Shown piece after piece: positions 51,109 to 58,952 of a DNA stretch of 64,000 nucleotides. The notes under the pieces are model-generated. The model was not told the origin of the DNA. It saw only the letters and a program-made list of their open reading frames with translations, and searched no databases. A program made the translations under genes and the position numbers. This DNA comes from Geodermatophilus chilensis (GTDB lineage Bacteria; Actinomycetota; Actinomycetes; Mycobacteriales; Geodermatophilaceae): positions 1-64,000 of the forward strand of contig NZ_NVPT01000002.1 of NCBI RefSeq assembly GCF_002802985.1, in the 5' to 3' direction. The stretch's first letter is position 1. Each line of letters starts with the position of its first letter.

Positions 51109-52806
51109 TCAGGCCGGCTGGCCGAGCGGGTCGGCGGACGGGGTGGCCGGCGCGGTGGCGGCGGCGTGCCGGGCGGCGATGTAGCCGAAGACGATGGCGG
51201 GGCCGATGGTGGCGCCCGGGCCGGCGTACTCGTTGCCCATGACCGACGCCGACACGTTGCCGGTGGCGTACAGGCCGGCCACCACGCCGCCATCGGCGCG
51301 GAGCACACGGGCGTGCTCGTCGGTGACCAGCCCGCCCTTGGTGCCCAGGTCGCCGACCTCGATGCGGAAGGCGTAGTAGGGCGCCTTGTCCAGGACGTCG
51401 ATGTTCGGGTTGGGCAGCGTCGGGTCGCCGTAGTACCGGTCGTAGGCGGAGTTCCCGCGGCCGAAGTCGGCGTCGACCCCGGCGCGGGCGAAGCCGTTGA
51501 ACCGCTCGACGGTGGCTGCCAGCCGGTCGGCCGGGACGCCGATCTTGCCGGCCAGCTCCGCGAGGGTCCCCGCCTTGAACGCGATGCCCGCCTCGTAGAA
51601 CTCCCGCGGGATCGGCATGCCGGGCAGGATCTGCGCAAACGGGTAGCGCGACCGGGCCTTGGCGTCCATGACGAACCAGGCCGGCACGTGCCCGCCGGCC
51701 AGCTGGTCGTGCACGAAGTTCACGTAGGGCGCCGACTCGTTGGTGAACCGCACCCCTTCGGCGTTGACGATGACCGACGGCGGGATGCACCGCTCCGACA
51801 CCAGCGGGATCACCGCGCCGGCGGGGTGGCGGACCGAGGGCATCCACCAGGCGTCGTCCATGAGGTCGAGTGCGGCGCCGACCTGCTCCCCCGCCACGAT
51901 GCCGTCGCCGACGTTCTCGCGCGCCCCGGCGCTGTAGTCGGGATGGGCGCCCTCGGGCAGGTACCTCGCCCGCAGCTCGGGGTCGTGGTCGAAGCCGCCG
52001 GTGGCCAGCAGCACGCCGCGTCGGGCGGCGACGCGCACCGTCGTCCCCTCACGGTCGACCACGACGCCGCGCACGGCGCCTGCTGCGTCGGTGACCAGCT
52101 CGGTCATCGGCGAGCGCAACCACAGCGGGATGCCGGCGTCCTTGAGGGCCATGCGCATGCGGGCGGCCAGGGCGCGGCCGCCGGTGGCCATGTGCCGGCG
52201 GCGGACGACGTTGCTCGACACCCGCCAGGCGGCGACCACCGACGCCCAGCGGCCGCGCCAGGTGCGCTTCACCATCGCCAGGTCGTGGTAGTCCTTCGCG
52301 GTCACCCACAGGCCCAGCGGACCCTTCATGCTGTTGGGCCGTTGGTACTTCTCGTCCTCGCCTAGTGTGCGGGTGTCGAACGGCTTGGCCTCGATCGATC
52401 GGCCCAGCGGACGCCCGCCCTCGAGTTCGGGGTGGTAGTCGGCGTAGCCCTTGGTCCAGGAGAACTTCATCCACCTGCTGCGGCAGAGCAGCTCCATGGC
52501 GGCGGGGCCGTGGTCGACGAAGGCGTCGAGGCGGGCGGCGGGCACCCGGCCCTCGGTGAGCAGGTCGAGGTAGCGCCGGATGGACTCACGGCTGTCGTCG
52601 TGCCCGTTGGCGCGCAGTGTCGGGTTGTTCGGGATCCAGATGCCACCACCGGAGATGGCCGTGCTGCCGCCGAACTTCCTGCCCTTCTCGACGACCAGCA
52701 CGCTCATGCCCGCGTCGGCCGCGGCAAGCGCCGCGGTCATGCCGCCGCCTCCCGAGCCGACGACGACGAAGTCGTACTCGGCGTCCCAGCTCCCCGCCGC
52801 AGTCAT
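51109..52806 (-). CDS. kstD: 3-ketosteroid delta-1-dehydrogenase (KstD)
   Basis: 565 residues from ATG 52806; M. tuberculosis KstD has 563. FAD-binding FVVVGSGGGGMTAALAAADAG is at about residue 13 and KFGGSTAISGGGIWIPNN at about residue 44. Active-site equivalents are Tyr in KGYADYHPELEGG (about 123), Tyr in GVRFTNESAPYVNF, and the Tyr and Gly of GNEYAGPGATIGPA near the C-terminus, with LGTKGGL before them. It introduces the C1-C2 double bond that, with KshA/B, opens ring B. It overlaps hsaD as ATGA. Confidence 0.92.
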   Translation of the reverse strand: MTAAGSWDAEYDFVVVGSGGGGMTAALAAADAGMSVLVVEKGRKFGGSTAISGGGIWIPNNPTLRANGHDDSRESIRRYLDLLTEGRVPAARLDAFVDHGPAAMELLCRSRWMKFSWTKGYADYHPELEGGRPLGRSIEAKPFDTRTLGEDEKYQRPNSMKGPLGLWVTAKDYHDLAMVKRTWRGRWASVVAAWRVSSNVVRRRHMATGGRALAARMRMALKDAGIPLWLRSPMTELVTDAAGAVRGVVVDREGTTVRVAARRGVLLATGGFDHDPELRARYLPEGAHPDYSAGARENVGDGIVAGEQVGAALDLMDDAWWMPSVRHPAGAVIPLVSERCIPPSVIVNAEGVRFTNESAPYVNFVHDQLAGGHVPAWFVMDAKARSRYPFAQILPGMPIPREFYEAGIAFKAGTLAELAGKIGVPADRLAATVERFNGFARAGVDADFGRGNSAYDRYYGDPTLPNPNIDVLDKAPYYAFRIEVGDLGTKGGLVTDEHARVLRADGGVVAGLYATGNVSASVMGNEYAGPGATIGPAIVFGYIAARHAAATAPATPSADPLGQPA

Positions 52807-53669
52807 GCCGCGTCCTTGCGGGTCAGGAAGGCCAGGACGGTGGCCTCCCAGGCCTCCTTGGCCTCGATCATGGCCCAGTGCCCGCAGTTGGGGAACACGT
52901 GCAGCTCGGCGTCGGGGATCGTGCGCATCGGGATCAGCGCCATGTCCAGGGGGCTGACGCGATCGTCGCGACCCCAGGTGATCAGGGTGCGGGCCTTGAT
53001 CTTGTGCAGCATCGCCCAGTACGGCGGGGCGTCGGAGTTCCCGGCCGCGGCGTTGCGGGCCTCCATCGCCGTGCGGCCGTACATGCGGCGGGCGCTGGCC
53101 AGGGTCTCGGGGTCGGTGGCCTGGGCCCACCGCTCCTCGATCAGCTCGTCGGTGACCAGCGCAGGGTCGTGGACCATGGAGTGCAGCCACCGCACCAGCC
53201 GCTCGCGGGTCGGCTCCTCGGTGAACTCCATGAGCAGCTTGATGCCCTCGCCGGGGCCGGGGCTGAAGACGTTGCGTCCGACGCCACCGATGGTGACCAG
53301 CCGGCGGATGCGGTCGGGGTGGGCGGCGGCGACCTGCGCGGCGACGATCCCGCCCATCGAGTTGCCCACGACGTCGACCTGGTGCAGGCCCAGCCCGTCG
53401 AGGAACCGCAGCACGGAGCCGGGCGCGGCGGCCATCGGGTGCTGGTCGGTCGGGTCGCTGACACCGAAGCCGGGGAACTCCAGCACCAGGCAGCGGAAGT
53501 GCTCGGCGAAGGCGGCCAGGTTGCCGCGGTAGTTGCGCCAGCCCGTGACACCGGGACCCGAGCCGTGCAGCAGCAGCAGCGGCGGGCCGTCGCCGGCCTC
53601 GTGGTAGCGCAGCACGCCCTGGTCGGTGGCCAGCTCCCGGAGCGTGGACTCGTATGTCGGTGAGGTCAT
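52803..53669 (-). CDS. hsaD: 4,5-9,10-DSHA hydrolase HsaD (meta-cleavage product hydrolase)
   Basis: 288 residues from ATG 53669 (M. tuberculosis HsaD has 291). It is an alpha/beta hydrolase with oxyanion motif LLLLHGSGPG (31-40), nucleophile Ser 104 in VGNSMGG, Asp 236 in WGRDDRVSPLD and His 264 in FPNCGHWAMIE. It cleaves the HsaC product to DOHNAA (HIP) and a 2-hydroxyhexadienoate. It differs from mycobacterial HsaD in the lid region (NVFSPGPGEGIK is similar, later parts are not). It leads the hsaD-kstD-kshB operon, divergent from hsaB. Confidence 0.88.
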   Translation of the reverse strand: MTSPTYESTLRELATDQGVLRYHEAGDGPPLLLLHGSGPGVTGWRNYRGNLAAFAEHFRCLVLEFPGFGVSDPTDQHPMAAAPGSVLRFLDGLGLHQVDVVGNSMGGIVAAQVAAAHPDRIRRLVTIGGVGRNVFSPGPGEGIKLLMEFTEEPTRERLVRWLHSMVHDPALVTDELIEERWAQATDPETLASARRMYGRTAMEARNAAAGNSDAPPYWAMLHKIKARTLITWGRDDRVSPLDMALIPMRTIPDAELHVFPNCGHWAMIEAKEAWEATVLAFLTRKDAA

Positions 53670-53757
53670 CGGCGGATCAGCTCCAGCGCACACGGGAAGG
53701 GTTCGTCGGCGAGCCCGGGCACCGTAGGCAGCCCCGGAGCACGGTCACCGGCGCACG

Positions 53758-53772
53758 TCCCGATCAACGGGA
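53758..53772. promoter_or_regulatory. 15-bp palindromic box, copy 13 (TCCCGATCAACGGGA)
   Basis: Perfect arms, 88 bp upstream of hsaD in the 216-bp divergent region 53670-53885. Confidence 0.6.
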
Positions 53773-53826
53773 CGCGCGCCCGGGAAGGTCGCCGGGAGGG
53801 TCCGGCGCGGCGTCCTCGCGCCCGGC

Positions 53827-53841
53827 TTCCGCTGACCGGGA
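53827..53841. promoter_or_regulatory. 15-bp palindromic box, copy 14 (TTCCGCTGACCGGGA)
   Basis: It lies 44 bp upstream of hsaB. It is 69 bp from copy 13, almost the same spacing as the pair at 16697 and 16767. Confidence 0.6.
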
Positions 53842-53885
53842 CCGGCCGCGGGGCGGAGCCGGACGCCGCTCCTACCGTCCTCGGC

Positions 53886-54482
53886 ATGCGGACGACCGAG
53901 GCGGTCAGCGACTCCCCTCCGGCAGCGCTGGCGGGGAGCTCCGAGCAGCAGGTGGACCCGGCACCGCCCACGTCGGCCGAGATGCGCCGCGCCATGGGCG
54001 CCTTCGCCAGCGGGGTCACGGTGGTCACCGGGATGGACGGCGACGAGGCGGTGGGCTTCGCCTGCCAGTCCTTCGCCTCCGTCTCGCTCGAGCCGCCGCT
54101 GATCCTGTTCTGCGCCGACCACCGCGGGCGGGCCTGGCCCCGCATCCGCACCTCCGGGAAGTTCTGCGTCAACGTGCTCGCCGAGGACCAGACCGACGTC
54201 TGCGGCCGGTTCGGCTCGGCCCGGGGCAAGAAGTACGAGGGGCTGGAGTGGGATCGCTCGCCCTGGGGCGCCCCCGCACTGCGCGACGTCCTGCTGCGGG
54301 TGCACTGCGAGGTGTACGACGTGCACGTGGCCGGCGACCACGACGTGGTGATCGGCCGGGTGCAGCACGTGGAGTCCGGGCCCGAGACCCGGCCGATGAT
54401 CTTCTTCCGCGGCCGGTTCGGGGTGGACCCCGAGCCGGAGTTCGCGCCGCCGGACTGGGGTTGGGGCGATCGCTGGGGATGA
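53886..54482 (+). CDS. hsaB: Flavin reductase HsaB (3-HSA hydroxylase reductase component)
   Basis: 198 residues from ATG 53886. It is a flavin reductase-like FMN-binding split barrel: RAMGAFASGVTVVTG near residue 35, CQSFASVSLEPPLILFC near residue 59, FCVNVLAEDQTDVCGRF near residue 93, and HDVVIGRVQHVE near residue 152. It supplies reduced flavin to HsaA. An N-terminal tail of about 25 residues is longer than in mycobacterial HsaB. It is monocistronic, with a hairpin after it. Confidence 0.88.
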   Translation: MRTTEAVSDSPPAALAGSSEQQVDPAPPTSAEMRRAMGAFASGVTVVTGMDGDEAVGFACQSFASVSLEPPLILFCADHRGRAWPRIRTSGKFCVNVLAEDQTDVCGRFGSARGKKYEGLEWDRSPWGAPALRDVLLRVHCEVYDVHVAGDHDVVIGRVQHVESGPETRPMIFFRGRFGVDPEPEFAPPDWGWGDRWG

Positions 54483-54490
54483 GCGACGAC

Positions 54491-54523
54491 CGGGGCCGGC
54501 CCGGACGGCGCTGACCGGCCCCG
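54491..54523. terminator. Bidirectional terminator hairpin
   Basis: A 9-bp stem (54491-54499 with 54515-54523) between the convergent hsaB and IclR genes, whose stops are 47 bp apart. Confidence 0.65.
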
Positions 54524-54529
54524 CGCTCG

Positions 54530-55423
54530 TCAGAGCCAGTCGCCGTTCTGGCCGGCCAGCATCAGTCGGTCGAGGGTCTGAACCGACCAGGTGGGGCCGG
54601 CGTCGGCCGACACCGCGCGCGGGCGGCGGCGGCCGTTCCCCAGGTTCGGGTGCAGCGCCAGCGACACCTGGCGGGCTGCGTCCACGACCAGCGGAGCCAC
54701 CTTCTCCAGCGGAGTCCTGGCGTCGCCGACCAGCGAGATGCTGGCCAGCGGGCCCTCGGGACCGCGGACGGCGGCTGCCACGCACGCGATCTCCGGGAAG
54801 CACTCGCCGCGTTCGAAGGCCAGGCCGCGACGCTGCCGGATTCGGTTGAGCTCCTGGTGCAGGGTGCTCAGGTCGCCGATGGTGCGGCTGGTCAGCCGGC
54901 TGATCGCCCGGCCGATCTGGACGTCGACCTGCTCGGGCTCCAGCCAGGCGAGCATGGCCTTGCCCAGCGCGGTCGAGTGGGCCGGTGCCCGGCCACCGAC
55001 GCGCGAGGGGACGGCGGCGGCGAAGCGGCCGCCCACCTTGTCCAAGTAGTAGACGTCGGCCTCCTCGAGGACCGCCAAGTGGACGACCATTCCAGTCTTG
55101 ATCTGCAGGTCGTGCAGCAGCGGCGCAGCGGCGACGCGAATCTCCTCGAAGCCGCCGTCCTGACCGCCGAGCCCCAGGGCGCGCCGCCCCAGCCGGTAGC
55201 CGAACGGGGTGTGCTCGAGCCAGTTGAGGCGGACCAGCTGGTCGAGGATCCGGTGCGCCGTGGACCGGGGCAGATGGGTGCGCCGGGCGACGTCCTCGAG
55301 GGTCAGCCGGGTCGACCGGCCGTCGAAGGCGTCGAGGATGAGCGTCATCCGCTCGACCATCGACGGGGGGAGCTCCGGCCGAGCGACGGAGGGGGCGACG
55401 GGCTCGGCGGCGAGAACGGTCAT
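54530..55423 (-). CDS. IclR-family transcriptional regulator
   Basis: 297 residues from ATG 55423 (GGAG 8 bases upstream); GTG 55435 is the longer alternative. The winged helix is MTLILDAFDGRSTRLTLEDVARRTHLPRSTAHRIL (split around residues 22-57). The effector domain has VHLAVLEEADVYYLDKVGG, HSTALGKAMLAWL and the C-terminal ECFPEIACVAAAV. An extra basic C-terminal tail of about 35 residues ends QNGDWL. IclR proteins sense aromatic or organic acids. It is divergent from the LLM oxidoreductase and lies among the ring-degradation operons, with a strong palindrome just upstream that is probably its own operator. Confidence 0.85.
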   Translation of the reverse strand: MTVLAAEPVAPSVARPELPPSMVERMTLILDAFDGRSTRLTLEDVARRTHLPRSTAHRILDQLVRLNWLEHTPFGYRLGRRALGLGGQDGGFEEIRVAAAPLLHDLQIKTGMVVHLAVLEEADVYYLDKVGGRFAAAVPSRVGGRAPAHSTALGKAMLAWLEPEQVDVQIGRAISRLTSRTIGDLSTLHQELNRIRQRRGLAFERGECFPEIACVAAAVRGPEGPLASISLVGDARTPLEKVAPLVVDAARQVSLALHPNLGNGRRRPRAVSADAGPTWSVQTLDRLMLAGQNGDWL

Positions 55424-55441
55424 CGGTGACTCCACGCTTCA

Positions 55442-55470
55442 GAACTGGAATGAATTCCTGTTCCATGGAA
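55442..55470. promoter_or_regulatory. IclR-type operator candidate (two overlapping palindromes)
   Basis: 55442-55463 is a 22-bp inverted repeat matching in 18 positions, with a GGAATGAATTCC core. It overlaps TTCCATGGAA (55461-55470). It lies 19 bp upstream of the IclR ATG, as expected for autoregulation. Confidence 0.6.
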
Positions 55471-55538
55471 GCTACCAGCGAGCTGGGTCACACGGAACAC
55501 CCCGCGGCTGATCGGTCCCTCCCGTCCCACCGGCGGCC

Positions 55539-55553
55539 TCCCGATCACCGGGA
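55539..55553. promoter_or_regulatory. 15-bp palindromic box, copy 15 (TCCCGATCACCGGGA)
   Basis: Perfect arms, 86 bp upstream of the LLM oxidoreductase start, on the far side of the IclR palindrome. Confidence 0.6.
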
Positions 55554-55639
55554 GGCCGCGCACCGGGGCGCCCGGCCTGCAGTAGCAATGACCGCGGACG
55601 GAGGACCGTCGAGGTCCCCGCCGGCCGGGAGGAGAATGC

Positions 55640-56509
55640 GTGCAGATCGGGATCGTGAGCCCCGTGGTGACGCTGGTGCCGGGAGCCCACTCGCCGTGGG
55701 AACGCAGCGCCGGCGTCCAGGAGCTGGGACTGGTCGCGGAAGCCGCCGACCGGCTGGGCTACGCGCACCTCACGTGCAGCGAGCACGTCGCCGTCCCCAC
55801 GGACGTCGCGGAGACGCGCGGTGCCACGTACTGGGATCCGCTGGCGACCTTCGGTCACCTGGCCGCCCGCACCCGGCGGATCCGCTTCGCCACCCAGGTG
55901 CTGGTCGTCGGCTACCACCACCCCTTGGAGATCGCGAAGCGCTACGGGACCCTCGACCGGGTCAGCGGCGGCCGGCTCACCTTGGGCTTGGGCGTGGGCA
56001 GCCTCGAGGAGGAGTTCGCGCTGCTCGGCGTTCCGTTCGAGGAGCGCGGCCCCCGGGCCGATGACGCCATCGCCGCCCTGCGCGCTGCGCTGTCCCGCCG
56101 GGAGCCCGCCTACTCCGGGAAGTTCTACGACTTCTCCGGGTTCGTGGTGGAGCCGCACGCCGAGCAGGAGCGCGTGCCGCTGTGGATCGGCGGCCGCACG
56201 ATGAAGTCTCTGCGGCGTGCGGTGACCGTCGGTGACGGATGGGTGCCGTTCGGGCTCTCCTTCGACGAGATGCGCGACATGCTGGCGGCAGCCGGGGTGC
56301 CCGACGGCTTCGACGTGGTGCTCTCGGCCGGCCGGGCACTGGACCCCATCGGGAACCCGGACCGGGTGCGGCACGCGCTCGACCGTCCCCGCGAGGCCGG
56401 CGCGACCACGGTGAACGTGGCACTGGCCGCCGACTCGGTCGGCCACTACTGCGAGCAACTGCACGCGCTGGCCGAGCTGGCCGGGCTCGACGTCCGGACG
56501 ACGGCGTGA
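55640..56509 (+). CDS. LLM-class (probably F420-dependent) oxidoreductase
   Basis: 289 residues from GTG 55640 with GGGAGGAG upstream. It is a luciferase-like TIM barrel: EAADRLGYAHLTCSEHVAVP near residue 33, the sheet ATQVLVVGYHHPLEIAKRYGTLDRVSGGRLTLGLGVGS (split around 82-120) and VPLWIGGRTMKSLRRAV near residue 180. The GLGVGSLEEEF segment is typical of F420-dependent subfamily members. M. tuberculosis carries a comparable gene (Rv3520c) in its cholesterol region. The substrate is unknown. It overlaps the first NTF2-fold gene as GTGA. Confidence 0.82.
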   Translation: MQIGIVSPVVTLVPGAHSPWERSAGVQELGLVAEAADRLGYAHLTCSEHVAVPTDVAETRGATYWDPLATFGHLAARTRRIRFATQVLVVGYHHPLEIAKRYGTLDRVSGGRLTLGLGVGSLEEEFALLGVPFEERGPRADDAIAALRAALSRREPAYSGKFYDFSGFVVEPHAEQERVPLWIGGRTMKSLRRAVTVGDGWVPFGLSFDEMRDMLAAAGVPDGFDVVLSAGRALDPIGNPDRVRHALDRPREAGATTVNVALAADSVGHYCEQLHALAELAGLDVRTTA

Positions 56510-56988
56510 GCCCGGACCTCGAGGCACGGGTGGCCGCCCTCGAGGAGCGGCTGCTTCGGCTCGAGGACGAGCGGGCGGTGGCCCGGGTGGTCGCCGCCTA
56601 CGGGCCGCTGGTGGACGGCGGCGACGCCGAGCGCGTCGCCGAGCTGTGGGAGCCCGCCGGCGTGTACGACGTCGACGAGCTGCTCATGACCGGCCGCGCG
56701 CAGATCGAGGCCATGGTGCGTTCCTCGGCGCACCAGGGCTGGATCGCCGGTGGCTGTGCCCACGTGGTCGGCCCGCCGCACGTCACCGTCACCGGCGACG
56801 CCGCGGTCGCGGTCTGCCACTCGCTGATGGTCGTGCACCAGGACGGGGTGTTCGTCGTCCGTCGGGCGACGGCCAACCGGTGGCGGCTGCGCCGGGGCGC
56901 CGAGGGCTGGCGCGTGGTCGAGCGCACCAATCGGGTGCTCGACGGCCGTGACGAGGCGCCCGAGCTGCTGCGCGACGGCGTTCGATGA
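56506..56988 (+). CDS. NTF2-fold/SnoaL-like protein 1
   Basis: 160 residues from GTG 56506. An N-terminal heptad-like stretch (LEARVAALEERLLRLEDE) leads into a SnoaL/NTF2-like fold: AVARVVAAYGPLVDGGDAERVAELW near residue 27-51, AHVVGPPHVTVTGDAAVAVCHSL, and WRLRRGAEGWRVVERTNRVLDGRD at the end. The fold is that of ketosteroid isomerases and many small dehydratases, but I cannot assign a catalytic residue set. It overlaps both neighbours by 4 bases, so LLM, NTF2-1 and NTF2-2 form one coupled unit. Confidence 0.78.
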   Translation: MSPDLEARVAALEERLLRLEDERAVARVVAAYGPLVDGGDAERVAELWEPAGVYDVDELLMTGRAQIEAMVRSSAHQGWIAGGCAHVVGPPHVTVTGDAAVAVCHSLMVVHQDGVFVVRRATANRWRLRRGAEGWRVVERTNRVLDGRDEAPELLRDGVR

Positions 56989-57398
56989 CCGCATCTGACG
57001 AGCGGGCGATCGAGGACGGCCTGTACCGCGTCGCCGCGGCGCTGGACGCCCGTGACTGGGCTGCGCTCGGGTCCGCGTTCACCCCCGAGGCGTGCGGTTA
57101 CGGCGCGGCAGGACGGGACGCGATCGTGGCGCGGGTGCGGGCGCACCTGGGCGGGTGCGGACCCTCCCAGCACCTGCTCGGCAACGTACGGGTGAGGGTC
57201 GACGGGGACACGGCGTCGTCGCTGACCTACGCGCGGGTCCACCACGTCGGCGTCGGCGATCGGGCCGGCTCCTTCTACGAGTGCATGGGTGAGTACAGCG
57301 ACACCTGGGCGCGGACGGCGGAGGGCTGGCAGCTCACCGGCCGCCGGTTCACCGTGACGATCGAACTCGGCGACCGCTCGGTGCTGCAACCGGGCTAG
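56985..57398 (+). CDS. NTF2-fold/SnoaL-like protein 2
   Basis: 137 residues from ATG 56985. It has the same fold as its neighbour: IEDGLYRVAAALDARDWAALGSAFTPEACGYG (split around residues 9-40), SQHLLGNVRVRVDGDTASSLTYARVHHVG and a final WQLTGRRFTVTIELGD. A small acidic pocket residue is possible but not obvious. Two different NTF2-fold proteins side by side suggest a heteromer, as known for some scytalone-dehydratase-like pairs. The stop (TAG) overlaps the stop of the convergent SDR. Confidence 0.78.
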   Translation: MTASDERAIEDGLYRVAAALDARDWAALGSAFTPEACGYGAAGRDAIVARVRAHLGGCGPSQHLLGNVRVRVDGDTASSLTYARVHHVGVGDRAGSFYECMGEYSDTWARTAEGWQLTGRRFTVTIELGDRSVLQPG

Positions 57399-58153
57399 TC
57401 GAAGTTGGCCTGCCCGCCGTCGAGCGGCACGGTCGCGCCGGTCAGATAGCGCAGGGCCGGACTCACGATCGCGACGACGGCGCGGCCGATGTCCTGCTCG
57501 CAGTCGCCGATGTAGCCCAGGGGGATCGTCCTGGCGAACGCCTCGGCCTCCCCCGGGTTGGCCTCCACCCAGCCGGCGAGCCCCGGCGAGAGCGCGTGGG
57601 GGGCGATCGCGTTGACCCGGATGCCGTCCGGGCCCCACTCGTCGGCCGCGGCCCGCGTGAGTGAGCGGATGGCCCACTTGGCCGAGGCGTAGGCGCCGTA
57701 GGTGGACAGGTCCCAGCGGACCGTCGAGGAGCTGACCAGGTTGACCACGTTCCCGCGCCGCTCCTTGAGGTGGGGGTGCGCGGCCTTCATGAAGGCAAAG
57801 GTGGCGAACGGACCGCTGACGAAGCCGCGCTGGAACTTGCGGTCGCTCATCGACAGCAGAGGGCCATAGGCACCGACGTAGGCGTTGTTGACCTGGATGT
57901 CCAGGCCGCCGAACGCGGAGACGACGTCGGCGACGACCGCCGGGATGGCGTCAAGGTCGGTGACGTCGCACTCGACCGCCTCCGCCTTCACGCCGCGGGC
58001 GCGCAGCAGCTCGGCCGTGGCCTCGACCTTGGACAGGGTCCGACCCAGGACGGCGACGTCGCAGCCTTCTGCGGCGAGCGCGAGCGCGATGCCCTGGCCC
58101 ACGCCCTGGCCCGCACCGGTGACCATGGCGACCTTGCCCTCGAGGATGCCCAC
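57395..58153 (-). CDS. Short-chain dehydrogenase/reductase
   Basis: 252 residues from GTG 58153. VTGAGQGVGQGIALALA lies at about residue 11, VNNAYVGAYGPLL near residue 87, the Ser of VNLVSSSTVRWDLS and the catalytic YASAK near residue 153, and the ending YLTGATVPLDGGQANFD. It is a classical SDR with a bulkier segment (DRKFQRGFVSGPFATFAFMKAAHPHL) in the substrate loop. The box at 58196-58210 is 42 bp upstream, linking it to the steroid regulon. The substrate is unknown. Confidence 0.83.
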   Translation of the reverse strand: MGILEGKVAMVTGAGQGVGQGIALALAAEGCDVAVLGRTLSKVEATAELLRARGVKAEAVECDVTDLDAIPAVVADVVSAFGGLDIQVNNAYVGAYGPLLSMSDRKFQRGFVSGPFATFAFMKAAHPHLKERRGNVVNLVSSSTVRWDLSTYGAYASAKWAIRSLTRAAADEWGPDGIRVNAIAPHALSPGLAGWVEANPGEAEAFARTIPLGYIGDCEQDIGRAVVAIVSPALRYLTGATVPLDGGQANFD

Positions 58154-58195
58154 GCCGCCATCGTGCGACGCGGTCCCGCAGTCGTCCGGCGGAAC

Positions 58196-58210
58196 TCCCG
58201 CTGACCGGGA
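58196..58210. promoter_or_regulatory. 15-bp palindromic box, copy 16 (TCCCGCTGACCGGGA)
   Basis: Perfect arms in the 224-bp divergent region 58154-58377: 42 bp from the SDR start and 167 bp from the membrane-protein start. Confidence 0.6.
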
Positions 58211-58377
58211 GTCGGCCGCCTCGTGATCCCTGCCCGCGTATCCACCTGTCCGGGTGGAGCTCGACGCAGCTCCCAGGCGCGGTCGTGGACGGGCAGCGGG
58301 TACCTATGTCGACCCGGTGGCGGCGGCCGAGCAGGCGACCTGTGTCGGGACGGGACGCCGGGGTACGGACCCTCACC

Positions 58378-58842
58378 ATGCCGAACAAGCAGGTGTCGAC
58401 CGGAGACATGGTCGTGCGCGGCGTTGTCGCAGGAGTGGCCGGAACCGTCGTCATGACCACCTTCCAGAAGCTGGTGGAGATGCCGCTCACCATGCGTGGG
58501 GACAGCTACGCCCCCGCCGACTTCGCGGAGAAGGTGACGCCGGTGCGCGCCAGCTCTCCGGAGGGTCGCCGACGCCTGAACTGGGTCACCCACTTCGCGC
58601 TCGGGACCATGTGGGGCGCGGCCTACGGCATCGCTGCCGCCCGTGGCGTGCGCGGTCAGAAGGCCGTCAACGCCGTGTTCAGCGTGGTCTACGTCGGGGA
58701 CGTAGCACTCAACACGGCTCTGCGGCTGTACCGCCCGCTGCAGTGGTCGCCGAAGGACGTGGTCATCGACGTCTTGGACAAGTACGTGCAGGCCCAGGGC
58801 ACCGGTGCGGTGTTCGACCGCGTCCTCGACCCGGCGAGGTAG
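58378..58842 (+). CDS. Small membrane protein of unknown function
   Basis: 154 residues from ATG 58378; the ribosome site is weak. About three membrane segments are visible (near residues 12-30, 68-87 and 96-113), with conserved-looking loops KLVEMPLTMRGDSYAP and PLQWSPKDVVIDVLDKYVQ. It resembles the general layout of small DUF1440-type inner-membrane proteins, but I do not recognise a specific family. It is a single gene between SDR and thiolase, with no clear functional clue. Confidence 0.6.
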   Translation: MPNKQVSTGDMVVRGVVAGVAGTVVMTTFQKLVEMPLTMRGDSYAPADFAEKVTPVRASSPEGRRRLNWVTHFALGTMWGAAYGIAAARGVRGQKAVNAVFSVVYVGDVALNTALRLYRPLQWSPKDVVIDVLDKYVQAQGTGAVFDRVLDPAR

Positions 58843-58952
58843 GTGAGCCGGCCACCCTCACGGTGGATAGCTGAACGTGCGGGCAGCAAATCACACATTG
58901 CTGCCGAACTCTCAGCCGCTGATGGCCGCGAGTCCGACGCATCCGGGCGTGC

